64,000 nucleotides of DNA from Palaemon carinicauda. Lineage: Eukaryota > Arthropoda > Malacostraca > Decapoda > Palaemonidae. Location: the NCBI RefSeq assembly GCF_036898095.1, contig NC_090746.1:108950172-109014171 (forward strand), written 5' to 3'. Below are positions 40,786-52,279 of the stretch, piece by piece. The position numbers were made by a program, and so were the translations under genes. Position 1 is the stretch's first letter; the number at the start of each line of letters is the position of its first letter. The notes below the pieces were generated by a model, which was not told the origin of the DNA, did no database searches, and saw only the letters and a list, made by a program, of their open reading frames with translations.

Positions 40786-42217
40786 ACAGATAATGAATGG
40801 TAAAAGCCTAAGATTTTACTCATGTTCAAAATTGAAAAAAAATAGGTAAGACCAGTCTTATATGACTGAGCTCGTCTGAAAAATTCTACACCGTTAACTA
40901 TTCCTAGAATTACATCATTCGACCTATACAAGGACGCAGTCTATAATTGACTTTAGTACCAATATTACTAAAATTGCAACGTCACTTTTTTTGCCATAAT
41001 TTACCTTCAAGGACCCTTGCTCTTATATTTTCAAGGGTTTTTGTCCATACAAATATTCTTATGCAATTTACATTATCAAGTAGCAAACACTTTACAAAAA
41101 AAAAAAAAAAAAAAAAAACAATTATCATAACTTATGTACAATTATGAGTTACATAAGCATCTCGTGTCTTTAACAAGTTTTAATGTTCAATATTTGTATC
41201 TAATAAAATCATAAATGACAAAACAGTATTTAATTGTACATGAAAAACAACTGGTTTTAAACATTTGATATCCAACTTAAAAAATTTTGCAGCACATACT
41301 ACTGTATCTACATGATGTTACATTTTGGATTTGTTAAGCAATGTTACCTATAAAACAACCATTGATAGTTTTAAAGAATACTCCTTAAATTTCTATTAAA
41401 AATTAAACATTTCAACCACAACATTACCCTCTTAATCTGTAAACATAGTTTTAAAAGTACTAATCTTTAAAATACTCCTTCAAAATGATACATTGAAAGG
41501 AATCTCTCAGGTATTCACTAAATTGTTTTAAATAACCCATAACTTTTTTCTTTGAGCTCCCCTATAGGTAATTATTTACCACTTTGTCCTAAATAATTGA
41601 TCACAACCCAATTACTTTTTCCCTTCAAGTTATTGCCATAAGTAAAATTCCTAAATTCATATTAAGTTTAACCTAAGTATCAAGAACTAGGTGTCTGAGC
41701 ATTCACTTACAAAATATTAATCTTAATCCTTTCATTAGGTATAACTACTCATTAAAGTCTTCCACTCTTAGCACATTTACTTTGAAAAACATTCTGCAAA
41801 TGCCGATTTAAAAATACTTCCACTGGTGGTTTCCTTCTCTTAACACTACCATAAAAAATTTAATTGCTATTCCTTTCATAAATCATTTATTATACATCTA
41901 AATTGTAAAATGTATAAAAGAATATGCAAAGCTTAAAACCAGTTGACAACAGATTAGAATCTTTTAATAGAAATTTAGTCATTATAATGTTTAGAAACAA
42001 ATGAAGAAAAATAAATAGGGTCTTCTACTGCAAACAAGCCTTTGGAATGTTATATGTGACCAGAATAACTAAATAATATTTTGGGAAAAAATTAATTTTT
42101 AAAAAATTACCAATTATGAAGGTTTGAGATTAAGCTTACAAACAACCAGGGCAAAAAAAGTTTTAAAACAATCAACACTTACTTTGATACAGGTATATTT
42201 TTCATTGTGAATATAAC

Positions 42218-42291
<74 letters not shown>

Positions 42292-43943
42292 TGTATAAGA
42301 ATTCTAATGTTTAGCAATACCATTTTAGATCTTAAATACAGTGACTTCCTTCCTAAATATTCTAATTATTCTATTTATGAGTTTCATTGCTTCCCATTGC
42401 ACATGATAAATGGATTAGTGGGTCGCAAAAAAAGGTAAACACACTTATTGAATAAAATGTGAAATCTTTTAAGAGTATACTTGGTTCTCCCTTCAATTGA
42501 AATGCATGAAAACTAATTCTAGTGCTAGAACTTTACATGAAAAATTCAGTTAAGCAGAATATCTGTCATTATTGCAAGTGAGAAGGAAATAGGGTGGTTA
42601 TTTTGCAGCATATGAGGTAAGTCATCATTCAGTATTTTTCTTATTTCTTTAGTATATTTATAATACGTGTGTTGATTGTTAGAATATGAGTTATTCTCCT
42701 AACCCCACACCACCTCTCAAGACAAGTGACTGAAAAGCACTGGCAAGAATTAACTAACTAGAGACCCAGAATTTTTTTGTACAAAAGCCTACTGTAGATT
42801 CGAAATTGTGTAAAAGAAAATTCAACGACAGCTGCTATTAATTCAACAGCAGTCTTGCAATAGATGAAATAGTATACATAGGTTATATTCACAAGCAATT
42901 TATGTACTTTAATAAACAAATCGTAGAATAAATTTGAATTACTAAAAAGGTGATTAAAATCCATTTACCTTCTGTCACACAATTAGATAACTTGTTTACA
43001 GTATTTTACACAATTCTATAATTGATATGATCTAGAAGTGTAGGTTACGAGGTTCAGAGGAAATTGACATTTCATTCAACAGATAGTTTATGGAAATTGA
43101 AAACATAAATAAATTTTAAGGAAAAGGTCCTTCCTTGGTCTTAACTGGTTTTTAATATCCAATGTCCTAACTTTTGGAAAAAATTTAACACTACATATAA
43201 CAATTCCATCTAATTATTGTAAAAGGTAATAGGAATTCATTATCATTCGGTATATTTGTATTTGCCCACGTTTTCAGGCAACTAAACTAATGATTGACCT
43301 TGTTTAATATTAAATAATGATTAGGAAATTGTAATCTGATTTTTAATTAGATTAAAAAAGCTCATAAATGTTGATCTGGATTTAATTTTAAAGTTAAATT
43401 TTGGGCGTTTAAATTACTAGAAAAATAGTACCGCATAGATGCATAGAATTAAAAAAATAACTAATATTAGCTTTATATACACTGACTTTACTGTATAATG
43501 ACCAAATAAGATAATTGGTCCTACACTGGGTAAACATTAATCGCTTTAATAATTAAATTCACAGTTTCCAGAAATAAAAATGATAAACCTGAATTAATAT
43601 GATAATATCGATGTTGTAAAAATTTATATCATTTACTGTAACTTAATGCTTCTTATTTTTATCTTCAATTAGTAATTGCTATTGAACCTATAGTAAATAA
43701 ATGAAGTGACCATCATAACACAACCTCCTCAAACCTCAATAACCTCAAGATATTTGTTGTATTGTAATGATAATATTTTAATACCCCATAAATATTTGAT
43801 GATAGACTGGTCACATCAGTCGAGACTTTCTCCGGTGCTCCTTTTGTGGTCAGAAATGAATCAAATTGCCAATTCTTTGAAACATTGTGGATTTTTTCCT
43901 AGTATAAATTCCTGATTATTAGCTTATTATCGTCATCTTGGTG
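40786..43943. other. AT-rich non-coding DNA
   Basis: Very AT-rich. Holds a poly(A) run at about 41095-41118 and the (GA)n listed separately. No coding signal recognised. Confidence 0.5.
42222..42288. repeat. (GA)n microsatellite
   Basis: About 33 uninterrupted GA units followed by GTGTGT. Confidence 0.97.
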
Positions 43944-44051
43944 TCAAAAGGGATGTTTCATTATATTTACTGTACCACGTATTTTGTAGTTCAATTTCTT
44001 GTTTTGACCAGGAGGATATAAATAATTTTCTTCTGTTTTGACGATTCTAAT
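43944..44051 (-). other. Candidate terminal coding exon of an unidentified minus-strand gene
   Basis: On the minus strand TTATTTTCCAG (acceptor) is followed by 35 open codons and TGA. The product begins IRIVKTEENYLYPPGQNKKL and ends TVNIMKHPF. The other two frames close sooner (one at the second codon, one after 19). Composition looks more protein-like than its AT-rich surroundings. If real, it is the last exon of a gene whose upstream exons lie beyond the DIRS copy D insertion (which would then be intronic) or outside the window. No family recognised; chance cannot be excluded. Confidence 0.3.
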
Positions 44052-44349
44052 CTGGAAAATAAATAAAAAATATTAATTGTACAGAAAAATTAGTCATTCA
44101 AACATTTACTGTGCACTTCAATATCAATAATATTACTAGTAAACTAAACTGCATGATAACTATTAAAAATACAAAATATTCTAAAGCATTAAATATAAAA
44201 ATTAAAATAATGACAAACTAGAGATGTCCTAAACATTAATGATAGCAAATATTACAACTGAAAGTGTATCTGCTAAGATGGAAAGTATTAACTCATAAAC
44301 CCTAAAAAGGAAATACTTCACTATAATAATCAAAAGACCTTAACTAACA

Positions 44350-44610
44350 AAATGACAAATTCGTAGATAATTTGTATTTTTCCTAACTATGCAAACCTTA
44401 GCTATATATTAGGGGTTATACTTTCGGCGGAGCTGAAATGACAAGCCATTAAAATTTAGCGAGGGTTAACTATCCACACCGCTAGTTAGCGGGGGTAGGG
44501 GGGGAGATAACTTGCTCCCACTCCCGTTCATACACCTGTTATTTAGTCACTTTACTTGGAGGTAGGACTTCATAGGGGATAGAGATGGCGGGCAAGTTTG
44601 TATAAATGGC
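44350..44610 (-). repeat. Right inverted terminal repeat, copy D
   Basis: From 44393 inward it is the reverse complement of 53890-54082 with few mismatches: GGGGTTATACTTTCGGCGGA, TTAAAATTTAGCGAGGGTTA and CACCGCTAGTTAGC blocks. The outer 44350-44400 (AAATGACAAATT...TTTTTCCTAAC) is absent from the other end: it is the right-side extension and is mirrored in the complementary region at 44611-44661. Confidence 0.85.
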
Positions 44611-44706
44611 AAAGGTTTGTATAGTTAGGAAAAATACAAATTATCTACAAATTTGTCATTTGTTCCGTAACTGGAATACAAACCACGCTATTTATTAGGG
44701 GTGACC
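44611..44706 (-). repeat. Internal complementary region, copy D
   Basis: 44611-44661 (AAAGGTTTGTATAGTTAGG...TTTGTCATTT) is the reverse complement of the right outer end 44350-44400. 44659-44706 (TTTGTTCCGTAACTGGAATA...TATTTATTAGGGGT) is the reverse complement of the left outer end 54055-54101. The halves overlap by TTT (44659-44661), the expected circle-junction trinucleotide. This matches the DIRS model exactly. Confidence 0.85.
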
Positions 44707-45147
44707 CACCCATTAGGAAGGGGGGACGTCCCTGCCAATTTGGTTTTTGGCTTTGCCTGGGGACTCCTTATCTGGGTATGTTAGTACTCAAAAATAAGGA
44801 GTCCCTGTCCTCACTAAACCTTGTTACGCAAGGTCCTTGGCCTACGCAAGCTGTGCATTGAGACGTGTTGAAGTGTGACTGTCTAGGTAAAGTTATTCAG
44901 AGTCTATGTAGGAAAAACCTGATGTAACCAAGATTTCCCAATACCACCTCGCCAGGGTAAGGGGACGCAACAGTATTAGCTTAATACTAGGTACACAAGG
45001 GAGCATGGTTTACCTGCAGTGGTTTGAGGTCAGCTTATGCAGAGAACCCAGGATGCTGCTTTCCCCACGAGAGGGTAGGATGAAGAAAAGAATAAGAGCC
45101 AGTCAAATCTCTTCATTCACGCAGATTAAAACCGGGTAACAATGCCC

Positions 45148-46090
45148 TCAACCTTCTGCTATTTGTCCAATAAGGAGCTTGAGGTATACAACCAGCTGTT
45201 GTGCAGCCACCACCAGACCGATAGGGATCGTATAGAGTTCCTGTGGGTCATGTCTTGCAGGACAAAGGTTGTGAAAGTCACCTGGAGCATTCACATCCTT
45301 TCTTGTAAAACCTGCGTCACAGAGTAATCTGCTAAGAAGGACCAGGGGCATAGTTATGCCCCTGACACTGTGAGTCGTCATGTCGAGATGATGTTTCGGT
45401 GATCCTCCTCTAGTCTCTCCCAGTGCTGACAAAAGGAGGAACCCGGGCAAGCCGTTGCCGTTTTCTTTAGGTAAAGTCTCATACCTTACCCTGGGTACAG
45501 TAACGGATGATCTGGATCGTCCGTTACCTAGTTGAGACTTGTGTAGGATCCGTCACCTCTGGAGACTGTGTCTGGTGACATACTCAGGGACGAAACTGAA
45601 CATGGTCTTTCGCCCTTGTCAATAATGGGCGATGTCGAAAGAGAGACCATGAAGTTCCTTGACTCGTATGGTTGCTGTCCGAGTGTGTAGGAACATTGTG
45701 TTCTTAAATCAGGAGAAAATTTGTTGCCTGGTGAAGTGGAACACAAGGAGGTCCCTTTAGGGATCGGAGATTTGAACCATGTTCTGAGAGGAAGGTCTCA
45801 ATTCCGACTGGGGAAAGGCAAATTGTAAGTCCGTATGAGTTAGGAAAAAGTCTATCGATGAGAGGGTGTCCCTTTCTTTCAGTTTGAAGGTGAAGGATCA
45901 AGGTTGAGTGATCATCTTTACCTGTCGAAACTGAATAGGGGGTCTTTTCCTCTTGCATATACTCGAGGATTCCGCTATTGCTGGAATCGAGGTATCGAGT
46001 GGAGAGACTCTTTCACATGACCCCAACCACACAAGACGTGATACTGCCTGGTAGACTGATGCTGAGGAATTCCTCAGATATCTAGACAAC
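45148..46090 (-). pseudogene. DIRS tyrosine recombinase remnants (copy D)
   Basis: Three broken minus-strand pieces. 46089-45898 contains SASVYQ and SPLDTSIPAIAE, matching the N-terminal DNA-binding part (YQSKW...IADFL in copy E). 45450-45148 contains THSVRGI (the HxxR box, about 45375-45361) and ends YTIPIGLVVAAQQLVV, the family's C-terminal motif. The position expected to hold the catalytic Tyr reads FHNL. The enzyme would have integrated the circular DNA; this copy is dead. Confidence 0.7.
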
Positions 46091-46772
46091 CTTTTCGCAG
46101 AGGTATTGGGTAGTCTTCAGACGTACAATCATAGCAAAGCTATAACTTGTGGTAGGTGTCGAAGTGGGTTGTCTGTTATGTGGAGAGGCTTCTCTTGGAA
46201 GCTCTATCAGGAGCTGCAAAAGGTTTAGAGACCGTTCTGCATAATGCCATAGCGGAGCTAGGAGAGTCCCTGAGAGGTTGACCGATGTTCTAGCCTTGTT
46301 GAGTGCCCTTCTCCAGATATAACAGGGACGAGACGTAAATGTCATTGTTGTACCCACCGTTGTTGCCAGAGTGCCTTGGGGTCTAGGGCTGGTGAGCAAC
46401 GGTAGCCTGAAATTCAGGAGCGTTGCAAACAGACCCCCTAGTTGGAGGACCTTGTAAAGTCGGGACTATGTTGGCTACATGGCGATCCAAAGTCCATTCG
46501 GTATACCTTATCTGAGATGCTGTGCACAGATTGTCGGCGAGCACGTTCTTTCCGTCTGGAATAGCGGGCTGATAGAGGTACCGAACGGACTTTGGCCCAT
46601 CTTAGTGTTTATACTATTAGATGGGAAGACCTACAAGCCAGTTCCTACTTGCTTGTCGATGCGAGTCTCTATGTGGTGTGTGGTGTGTCGTCCATCACAT
46701 CACTGAGTGGTCTGTTAGGAACCGATGAGGCTGCTGAAGGACTGGAAAGTTGGCCTTCATCTCTTAAGAGAT

Positions 46773-47400
46773 TTAAGTGAAGGTACCTTCGGGCTCTGTC
46801 CAGAGGGCTGAGGTCGTGTGGTGCAGCACTATGGTCCTCCTTTCTTCTATTTCCGACTCAAGTCTTCTGGAATGGAAGTCGTTCTTGTTTTGAGAAGGTT
46901 TTTGTGGAGATTGGTGTTTAGAATCATTCCTAGATACACCAGTCTCCTGGGAGGGAAGTAGGGAAGATTTCCGTAGGTTTACCCTGATCACTGGATCTTG
47001 GTAAAAAGACTTCAGAAGTTCCAGTGTTAATGCAAGGTTGCCACTGAGTCTGCTAAGGTCAGTTGGTTGTCCCGAGAGAGCGGAGACAGAAGCCGATCCT
47101 GTGAGACCAGGATGGGTGTAGTGGAAAGACCGAAGCACAGTGCCTTGAACTTGGACCTGGGAGTAAGTGTCCTTAAGGTTCAGTGTGCAAATAAAGACCT
47201 GAGGTCTTAGCCCTTGATTGAACTCCAACATGGTGTAGACATCGACCCAAAGGGACAGCTCCTTGGTGATCCTTTTGCATGGAAGATTGTCGACGCTGGA
47301 GTCTTGACTCGTGTCGTAAAGGATCAGGCGCTACCCAGTGTAAGAATTCTTCTCTGAGAGAGAATTTCTTTAAAAGGAAGGCCACACTTAGCCTTACCAC
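46773..47400 (-). pseudogene. DIRS reverse transcriptase remnant (copy D)
   Basis: The minus strand reads FICTLNLKDTYSQVQV, matching the LDLRDAYFHIPI motif A of copy E, and later RVNLRKSSLLPSQ, matching LVNLEKSQLVPSQ. The segment with YLDD between them is deleted. An upstream frame (47400-47173) is probably the preceding part but is too altered to align with confidence. Confidence 0.65.
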
Positions 47401-47689
47401 GCGCCCTGATGGGATTGATGCTATTCCCTAGAATAGAATCAATCTGGCGAATGTTAATCAATGGTTACTCGGGTATCAAGGTTACTGTGCAGTTGGAGAG
47501 TGCTCCCAAGTAGTTCCCTGTTGGCAAGCCGTTGATGAGGGTTGTCGAACGTTTACCGATCACTTTAGTGTGATGGCAAATGGCCAGTAGCGAGAAGTAT
47601 GTTGTACAACTTCTGATCTAGGAACTACAGGAAACGGTTGACTAGTAAGTTCGAGTCACGAACTTCTGGCAAATAACCGATGACCAATG

Positions 47690-48050
47690 AATCGGTGGTC
47701 TGTGAGCCGATGGTGAGTTCGAGATCAGCAAGCTGATTATGGTCCCCCCTGTTTGGTCAGAGATGAGCAAGCTGAAGATGGGCTGGTCAGAGATCAGCGA
47801 GCTGAGTTCAACGATCGAAGAAAGATGAGCTGACCATCGGTGATCTAGTGATCAGCAAGCTGATGACTGGTTATTGACTAGCAATCGGTGATTGGAAATG
47901 GTAGCAATTGGAGATCGTTAGTCATTGGAGGGACTAGAGGTCAAAGATCAGCATTCAGCTAGCAATTGGCGATCTGGTGATCAGTGACCTAGCGATCAGT
48001 AAACTGTGAACTAGCCATCAGCAAACAGTGATCTAGAGATCAGTCTGTTG
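47690..48050. repeat. Degenerate GATCAGCAAGCTGA-type tandem repeats (copy D)
   Basis: A short word (GATCAGCAAGCTGA, GGTGATCTAGTGATCAG and variants) recurs more than ten times with irregular spacing. No coding frame survives. It lies between the RT remnant and the CpG-rich array. Confidence 0.7.
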
Positions 48051-48529
48051 ATGCTTTCCTGTTTGCTGCCGGTGGTCTGTCAGGGAAAAAAGAAACTTCA
48101 GAAGAGACAGGGACCAAGGATTCCCCGTTTTGATTCCCTTGTAGGATGGAATCTTCAGGATTTTGAATCCTTCTGCGGAGCCTTATTCCTCTTTTCCCCG
48201 GTGGCAATGTTATGTGCTTGCGGGGAGGAATGGGGCAATGGTGACCGGTCCAAAAGGTTTTATTCCTTTTTACTGACAATTGCGCGAGTGTGTAGGTGAG
48301 TCTGGAGCAATGGCAAACAGGATGATGCTGGTGCTTAATATCTGCCAGGAGAGCAGGCAAGCGCTGGTTCTTAGGCAAGAGCTGGTGCATTGGATCTGCG
48401 AGCCTCGACTCTTTGGCAAGAGCTAGCGCATGGATCCAGGACCGTAACTGCGCAGGAGGGCGCAGGAAAGTAAAGAAGAGCACTGGCGTGCAGTAAGGCA
48501 CTGTGTAGTTTTGTGCAAGAGTGGGAGCA

Positions 48530-49530
48530 TTGGTGCGTGCGTGAGAGTACTACGTGGAGACTGTTGGCGCGTGCGTGCGGAAGACCATCGGCGTCTGCAC
48601 GTAGAAGACCGTCAGCGCACGCGGAAGGCTGTGCGCGCACTCAAGATTATTGAAGCGCGCACACGAAGGCCGTCGGCGCTCGCCTGCGCGAAAGGCCGTC
48701 CGTGCACGTGCGCGGTAGACTGTTGGCGTACGTGCAGGATACCATCGGCGCCCGCACGCAGAAGAAAGTCGACGTGCGCAATACTGTTGGTGTGCGCGCG
48801 GGAGACCCTAGGTGCCCGCGCACACAGGAAACCCTAGGTGCCCGCGCACACAGGAAATCCTAGGTGCCCGCGCACACAGGAAACCCTAGGTGCCCGCGCG
48901 AGCGGAACTGTCGCCGCGCCCCCGTGCAAGACTATTGGCGCGCGTGCAACAGCATTGGCACTTGCGCGCTTGGAAAATCATCGGCGCGCGCACGGGAGAC
49001 CAGCGGCACCCGCGTGCGGAACATCGTCGGCGCGCGCAAGAGCATTGGCGCTAGCGCACCGGGAAAATCATCAGCGCGCGCACGTGCAAGACTATTGGAG
49101 CGCGCGCGTGCAAGACTATTGGAGTGTGCGCGTGCAAGACTATTGGAGTGCGCGGTCACGTGCAAGGCTATTGGTGCGCGCGCGGGAGACCATTGGTACC
49201 CGCACGAAGAAGATCGTCGGCGCTCGCGCACATAAGAATGTCGGCAAGCGCGCGCGGGAGACCATCGGTACCCGCGCGCGAAGATCGTCGGCGCTTGCGC
49301 GCATTCGGGAGACCATCGGTACCCGCGCGCGTATATAAGAGTGCACGCGCGGGGGATACCATCGGTACGCGCGCGGGGGATACCATCGGTACCCGCACGT
49401 GGAAAATCGTCGGGACACGCGTGCGTAAGAATGTCGGGGAGCGCACACGCGGGAGACCATCAGTACCCGTGCGCGGAAGATCGTCGGCGCTCGCGCACCT
49501 AAGAATATTGGCGAACGCGGGCGCGAAGGT
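48530..49530. repeat. CpG-rich ~25-bp minisatellite (copy D)
   Basis: About 40 imperfect units of the type AAGAYNRTCGGYGC followed by a CGCGCRC-like stretch. GC content is strikingly higher than in any other part of the window, and there are long alternating purine-pyrimidine runs (GCGCGCGC). Modules such as GGAGACCATCGGTACCCG, GAAGATCGTCGGCGCTCG and AAGACTATTGG recur in different orders. Several frames on both strands stay open only because of the repeat; they are not convincing genes. Confidence 0.9.
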
Positions 49531-49758
49531 AGCGCTAGTAGGTTGGCGGGTCAGCTGGTAGGATGACCAGTGGCAGGACGACCAGGAACTGTGATGTGCC
49601 CTTTAAAACAGGGCGAGCATCCACCGATGGGGACCGTAAGCAGGTCTGCGTTAGAGTCCAGGATCGAAGTCCAAAGGACTTCGTTGCAGCGCAAGGCTGC
49701 GCTGGTTGATCGGTAGGTCAGCTGGCAGGACGATCAGGCTGCGCTGGAAGGTCTGCTT

Positions 49759-50160
49759 GATCTTCCGAAGAGGTGTCTCTATGAGAGGCCTCTCCCGCGA
49801 ACGAGAAAGGTGAATACTTCGTAGAAGAGACTTGAAGATACCCGAGATGACGCCCCTTAGGGCCGGTGGATCAACAAGCTGACCTTAGCAGTAGCGATCC
49901 TCCGAAGAGGAGTCTCTATGAGTGGCCTCTCTCGCAAACGAGAGAGGTGAACACTTCGTAGAAGAGACTAGAAGACGGCCATGATGATGCCCCTTAGGGC
50001 TGGTGGATCAGCAAGCTGACCTTTGCAGTAGCGATCCTCCAAAGAAGAGTCTCCATGAGTGGCCTCTCTCGCGAACGAGAGAGGTGAACACTTCGTAGAA
50101 GAGACTTGCCAAGACCGTGCTCCGCCCCTGAAGGAAGAGAAACTCAGCAAGGGGGGAAGG
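49759..50160. repeat. 137-bp tandem repeat, ~2.9 copies (copy D)
   Basis: Units start at 49759, 49896 and 50033 (GATCYTCCRAAGARGWGTCT). They share CTCTCGCGAACGAGA, itself a small palindrome, and TTCGTAGAAGAGACT. The third unit diverges after about 50115. Confidence 0.9.
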
Positions 50161-51236
50161 AAGTCTGGCCGAAGGGCAGCAACAGCTGTCGGAGACGATT
50201 AATTTATTAAGATATGGGAAGTTCTCCCTCTGAAGGGAGAAACAACTTTACACCTGGGGAGGAAACTTCCCTCGGAAGGGAAATTGTCCAACCCCTGGAG
50301 GCGAACCTCCTTTAGCGTTCTAAGATGATCCGAAGTGCTGGCCATGTTGTCACGGGAGTACTTCCAAGAGAAGGGATGACGCCCATGATGATATCCTCTG
50401 AGGGACGGCAGTGACAGCAGATTCCCCACGCATGAACAGAACAACTCTGCTTCGTTGGCACTCTTTAGTCGAACGAAGAAAAACTGCATAGTTAACTGGG
50501 AAAATAAAATTAAATAATAATTTAACAAAAATTCCCAAGGGAGGAACTCCGAAGAGGAACCCCAAGGGAACAACATAAAATAAGAATTAAGTATTGCGCC
50601 CTCCCTTCCCCAGACGACATTCACGGGAGAAGGGGGGGGAGCGGAGTAACTGTAATAAAAACAGAATTATAAATATTCAAATTAGCTAACAATATTCACT
50701 AATAGTGAGAACCACTGACCCTCCGAAGGAAAGTGTTCCCCACGGAGAAAGCTGAAAAGTTTAAAATACAATTAGATTTTCGCTAAAAATAATTGAGACA
50801 AACAATCAGAATAGCAACCTAACCCGCGCACGGGAAACGAGCTTCTGCAATAAAACGCTGTTGTAGTAAAGGTGAACGACCTCGAGAAGAGAGACCGTAG
50901 TCAATCTTTGAAAGGCCACATTCCCTTCGCTCAGAATCCAAGTTTCCCGTAGGAAAAGAGGAAAAGGCGAAGACAATGGTTGAATAAAGAGGGTCCAGGC
51001 GATGGCAATTCCCCTGCGGCGGCCGAGTTAACAGATATATGCCGACGGGAAGACCGATGGACCAGAGAGGGAGAGGTCGTTCCCCACGAAGTGGAACTGT
51101 GCTGGCCTTGCTACTACGCAAGTGTCGTTGTCATATATTTATCACCCACACAGCACAAACACTGAAAAGGAAACTTACCACATTTCTATACACATATGTA
51201 TACATATGTATTCAAAAAGAAAGATAAAAATAAGTA
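50161..51236 (-). other. 5' leader region of copy D, no gene recognised
   Basis: A series of short GAAGGGAGAAAC-like and CGAAGAGGAACC-like motifs, with minus-strand open frames (50624-50199, 51121-50819) that lack recognisable domains. By position it should be the leader or start of gag. Confidence 0.45.
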
Positions 51237-51239
51237 TAC

Positions 51240-51558
51240 ATGGGTAAGTGGCAAATGGAAGAGTAGTAGAAAGGGCATTAATGGATTACAGTATGTGTTG
51301 ATAACTAAAAGAATATTTGGAAGATTGAAAGACGTGCACGTGTTTAGGGGTATGGCTAACGGTATGTCTGATCATTTTTTGGTGGAAGGAAAATTAGTTG
51401 TAGCAAAAGAATGGGGGAATAGAGTAGGTGGATGTAAAAGGGAGGTAGTGAGGGTTGAAGAGCTAATAAAACCGGGGGTAAAAAGTAAATATCAGGAAAG
51501 GTTGAAAATGATATATGACGAAGTGAAAGTAAGAGAAACTGGCAATTTAGAGGAGTAG
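51240..51558 (+). pseudogene. RTE-like endonuclease C-terminus
   Basis: The frame shows INGLQYVLITKR, KDVHVFRGM and the SDH catalytic triplet with HFLVEGKL (near 51365-51395), the end of the endonuclease that nicks target DNA. The rest of the domain is missing because of 5' truncation. The frame stops at 51558; the polyprotein continues after shifts at 51863. Confidence 0.7.
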
Positions 51559-51862
51559 TGGAAGTTAGTAAATGAAAATTTTGTTGGGATTGCAAGTGAT
51601 GTGTGTGGAAAGAAGGTTGTTGGAGGCAGCATGAGGAAGGGCAGTGAATGGTGGAATGAAGGAGTGAAGGTAAAAGTGGAAGAGAAAAAGAGGGCTTTTG
51701 AAGAATGGCTGCAGAGTAATAGTATAGAGAAGTATGAAAAATATAGAGAAAAATGTGGAAGTAAAGCGCAAGGTACGTGAGGCAAAGAGGGCAGCTGACC
51801 TGAGGTGGGGTCAGGGATTAGGTTATTCATATGAAGAGAATAAGAAGTAGTTTTGGAAAGAA

Positions 51863-52237
51863 GTGAAGAGAGTAAGGAAGGCTGGCTCAAGAATGGAAGA
51901 GACAGTGAAAGATGGAAATGGAAGGTTGTTAAAAGGAGAGGAGGCAAGGAAAAGATGGGCGGAATATTTTGAAAGTTTGCTGAATGTTGAGGATAATAGG
52001 GAGGCAGATATAATTGCTGTTGCAGGTATTGAGGTGCCAGTGATGGGAGATGAGAATGAGAGAGAGATTACAATAGATGAAGTGAGGAGAGCACTAGATG
52101 AAACGAGAGTAGGAAAAGCATCTGGTATGGATGGTGTGAGAGCTGAGATGTTGAAGGAGGGGGGTGTGACTGTACTTGAATGGTTGGTGAGATTGTTCAA
52201 TATGTGTTTTGTGTTGTCAATGGTACCAGTAGATTAG
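51863..52237 (+). pseudogene. RTE-like polyprotein linker
   Basis: A 124-residue frame with DGNGRLL, RWAEYFESLLN, IDEVRRALDETRVGKASGMDGV and MLKEGG, the conserved segment preceding the RT palm (E...L...K..G.DG). It is separated from the RT frame at 52280 by a stop at 52236-52238 and a frame change. Confidence 0.75.
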
Positions 52238-52279
52238 GTTTGTGCATGTATTGTACCACTATATAAGGGTAAGGGAGAT

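Noticed and set aside
44350..44661. Separate ~310-bp miniature inverted-repeat element (49-bp arms)
   Set aside because: The inverted pair is better explained as the right outer end of DIRS copy D plus its mirror in the internal complementary region; copies C and E show the same layout.
48511..49561. Overlapping Arg/Ala-rich frames on both strands
   Set aside because: All arise from the CpG-rich tandem array; several frames are open at once, as expected for a repeat.
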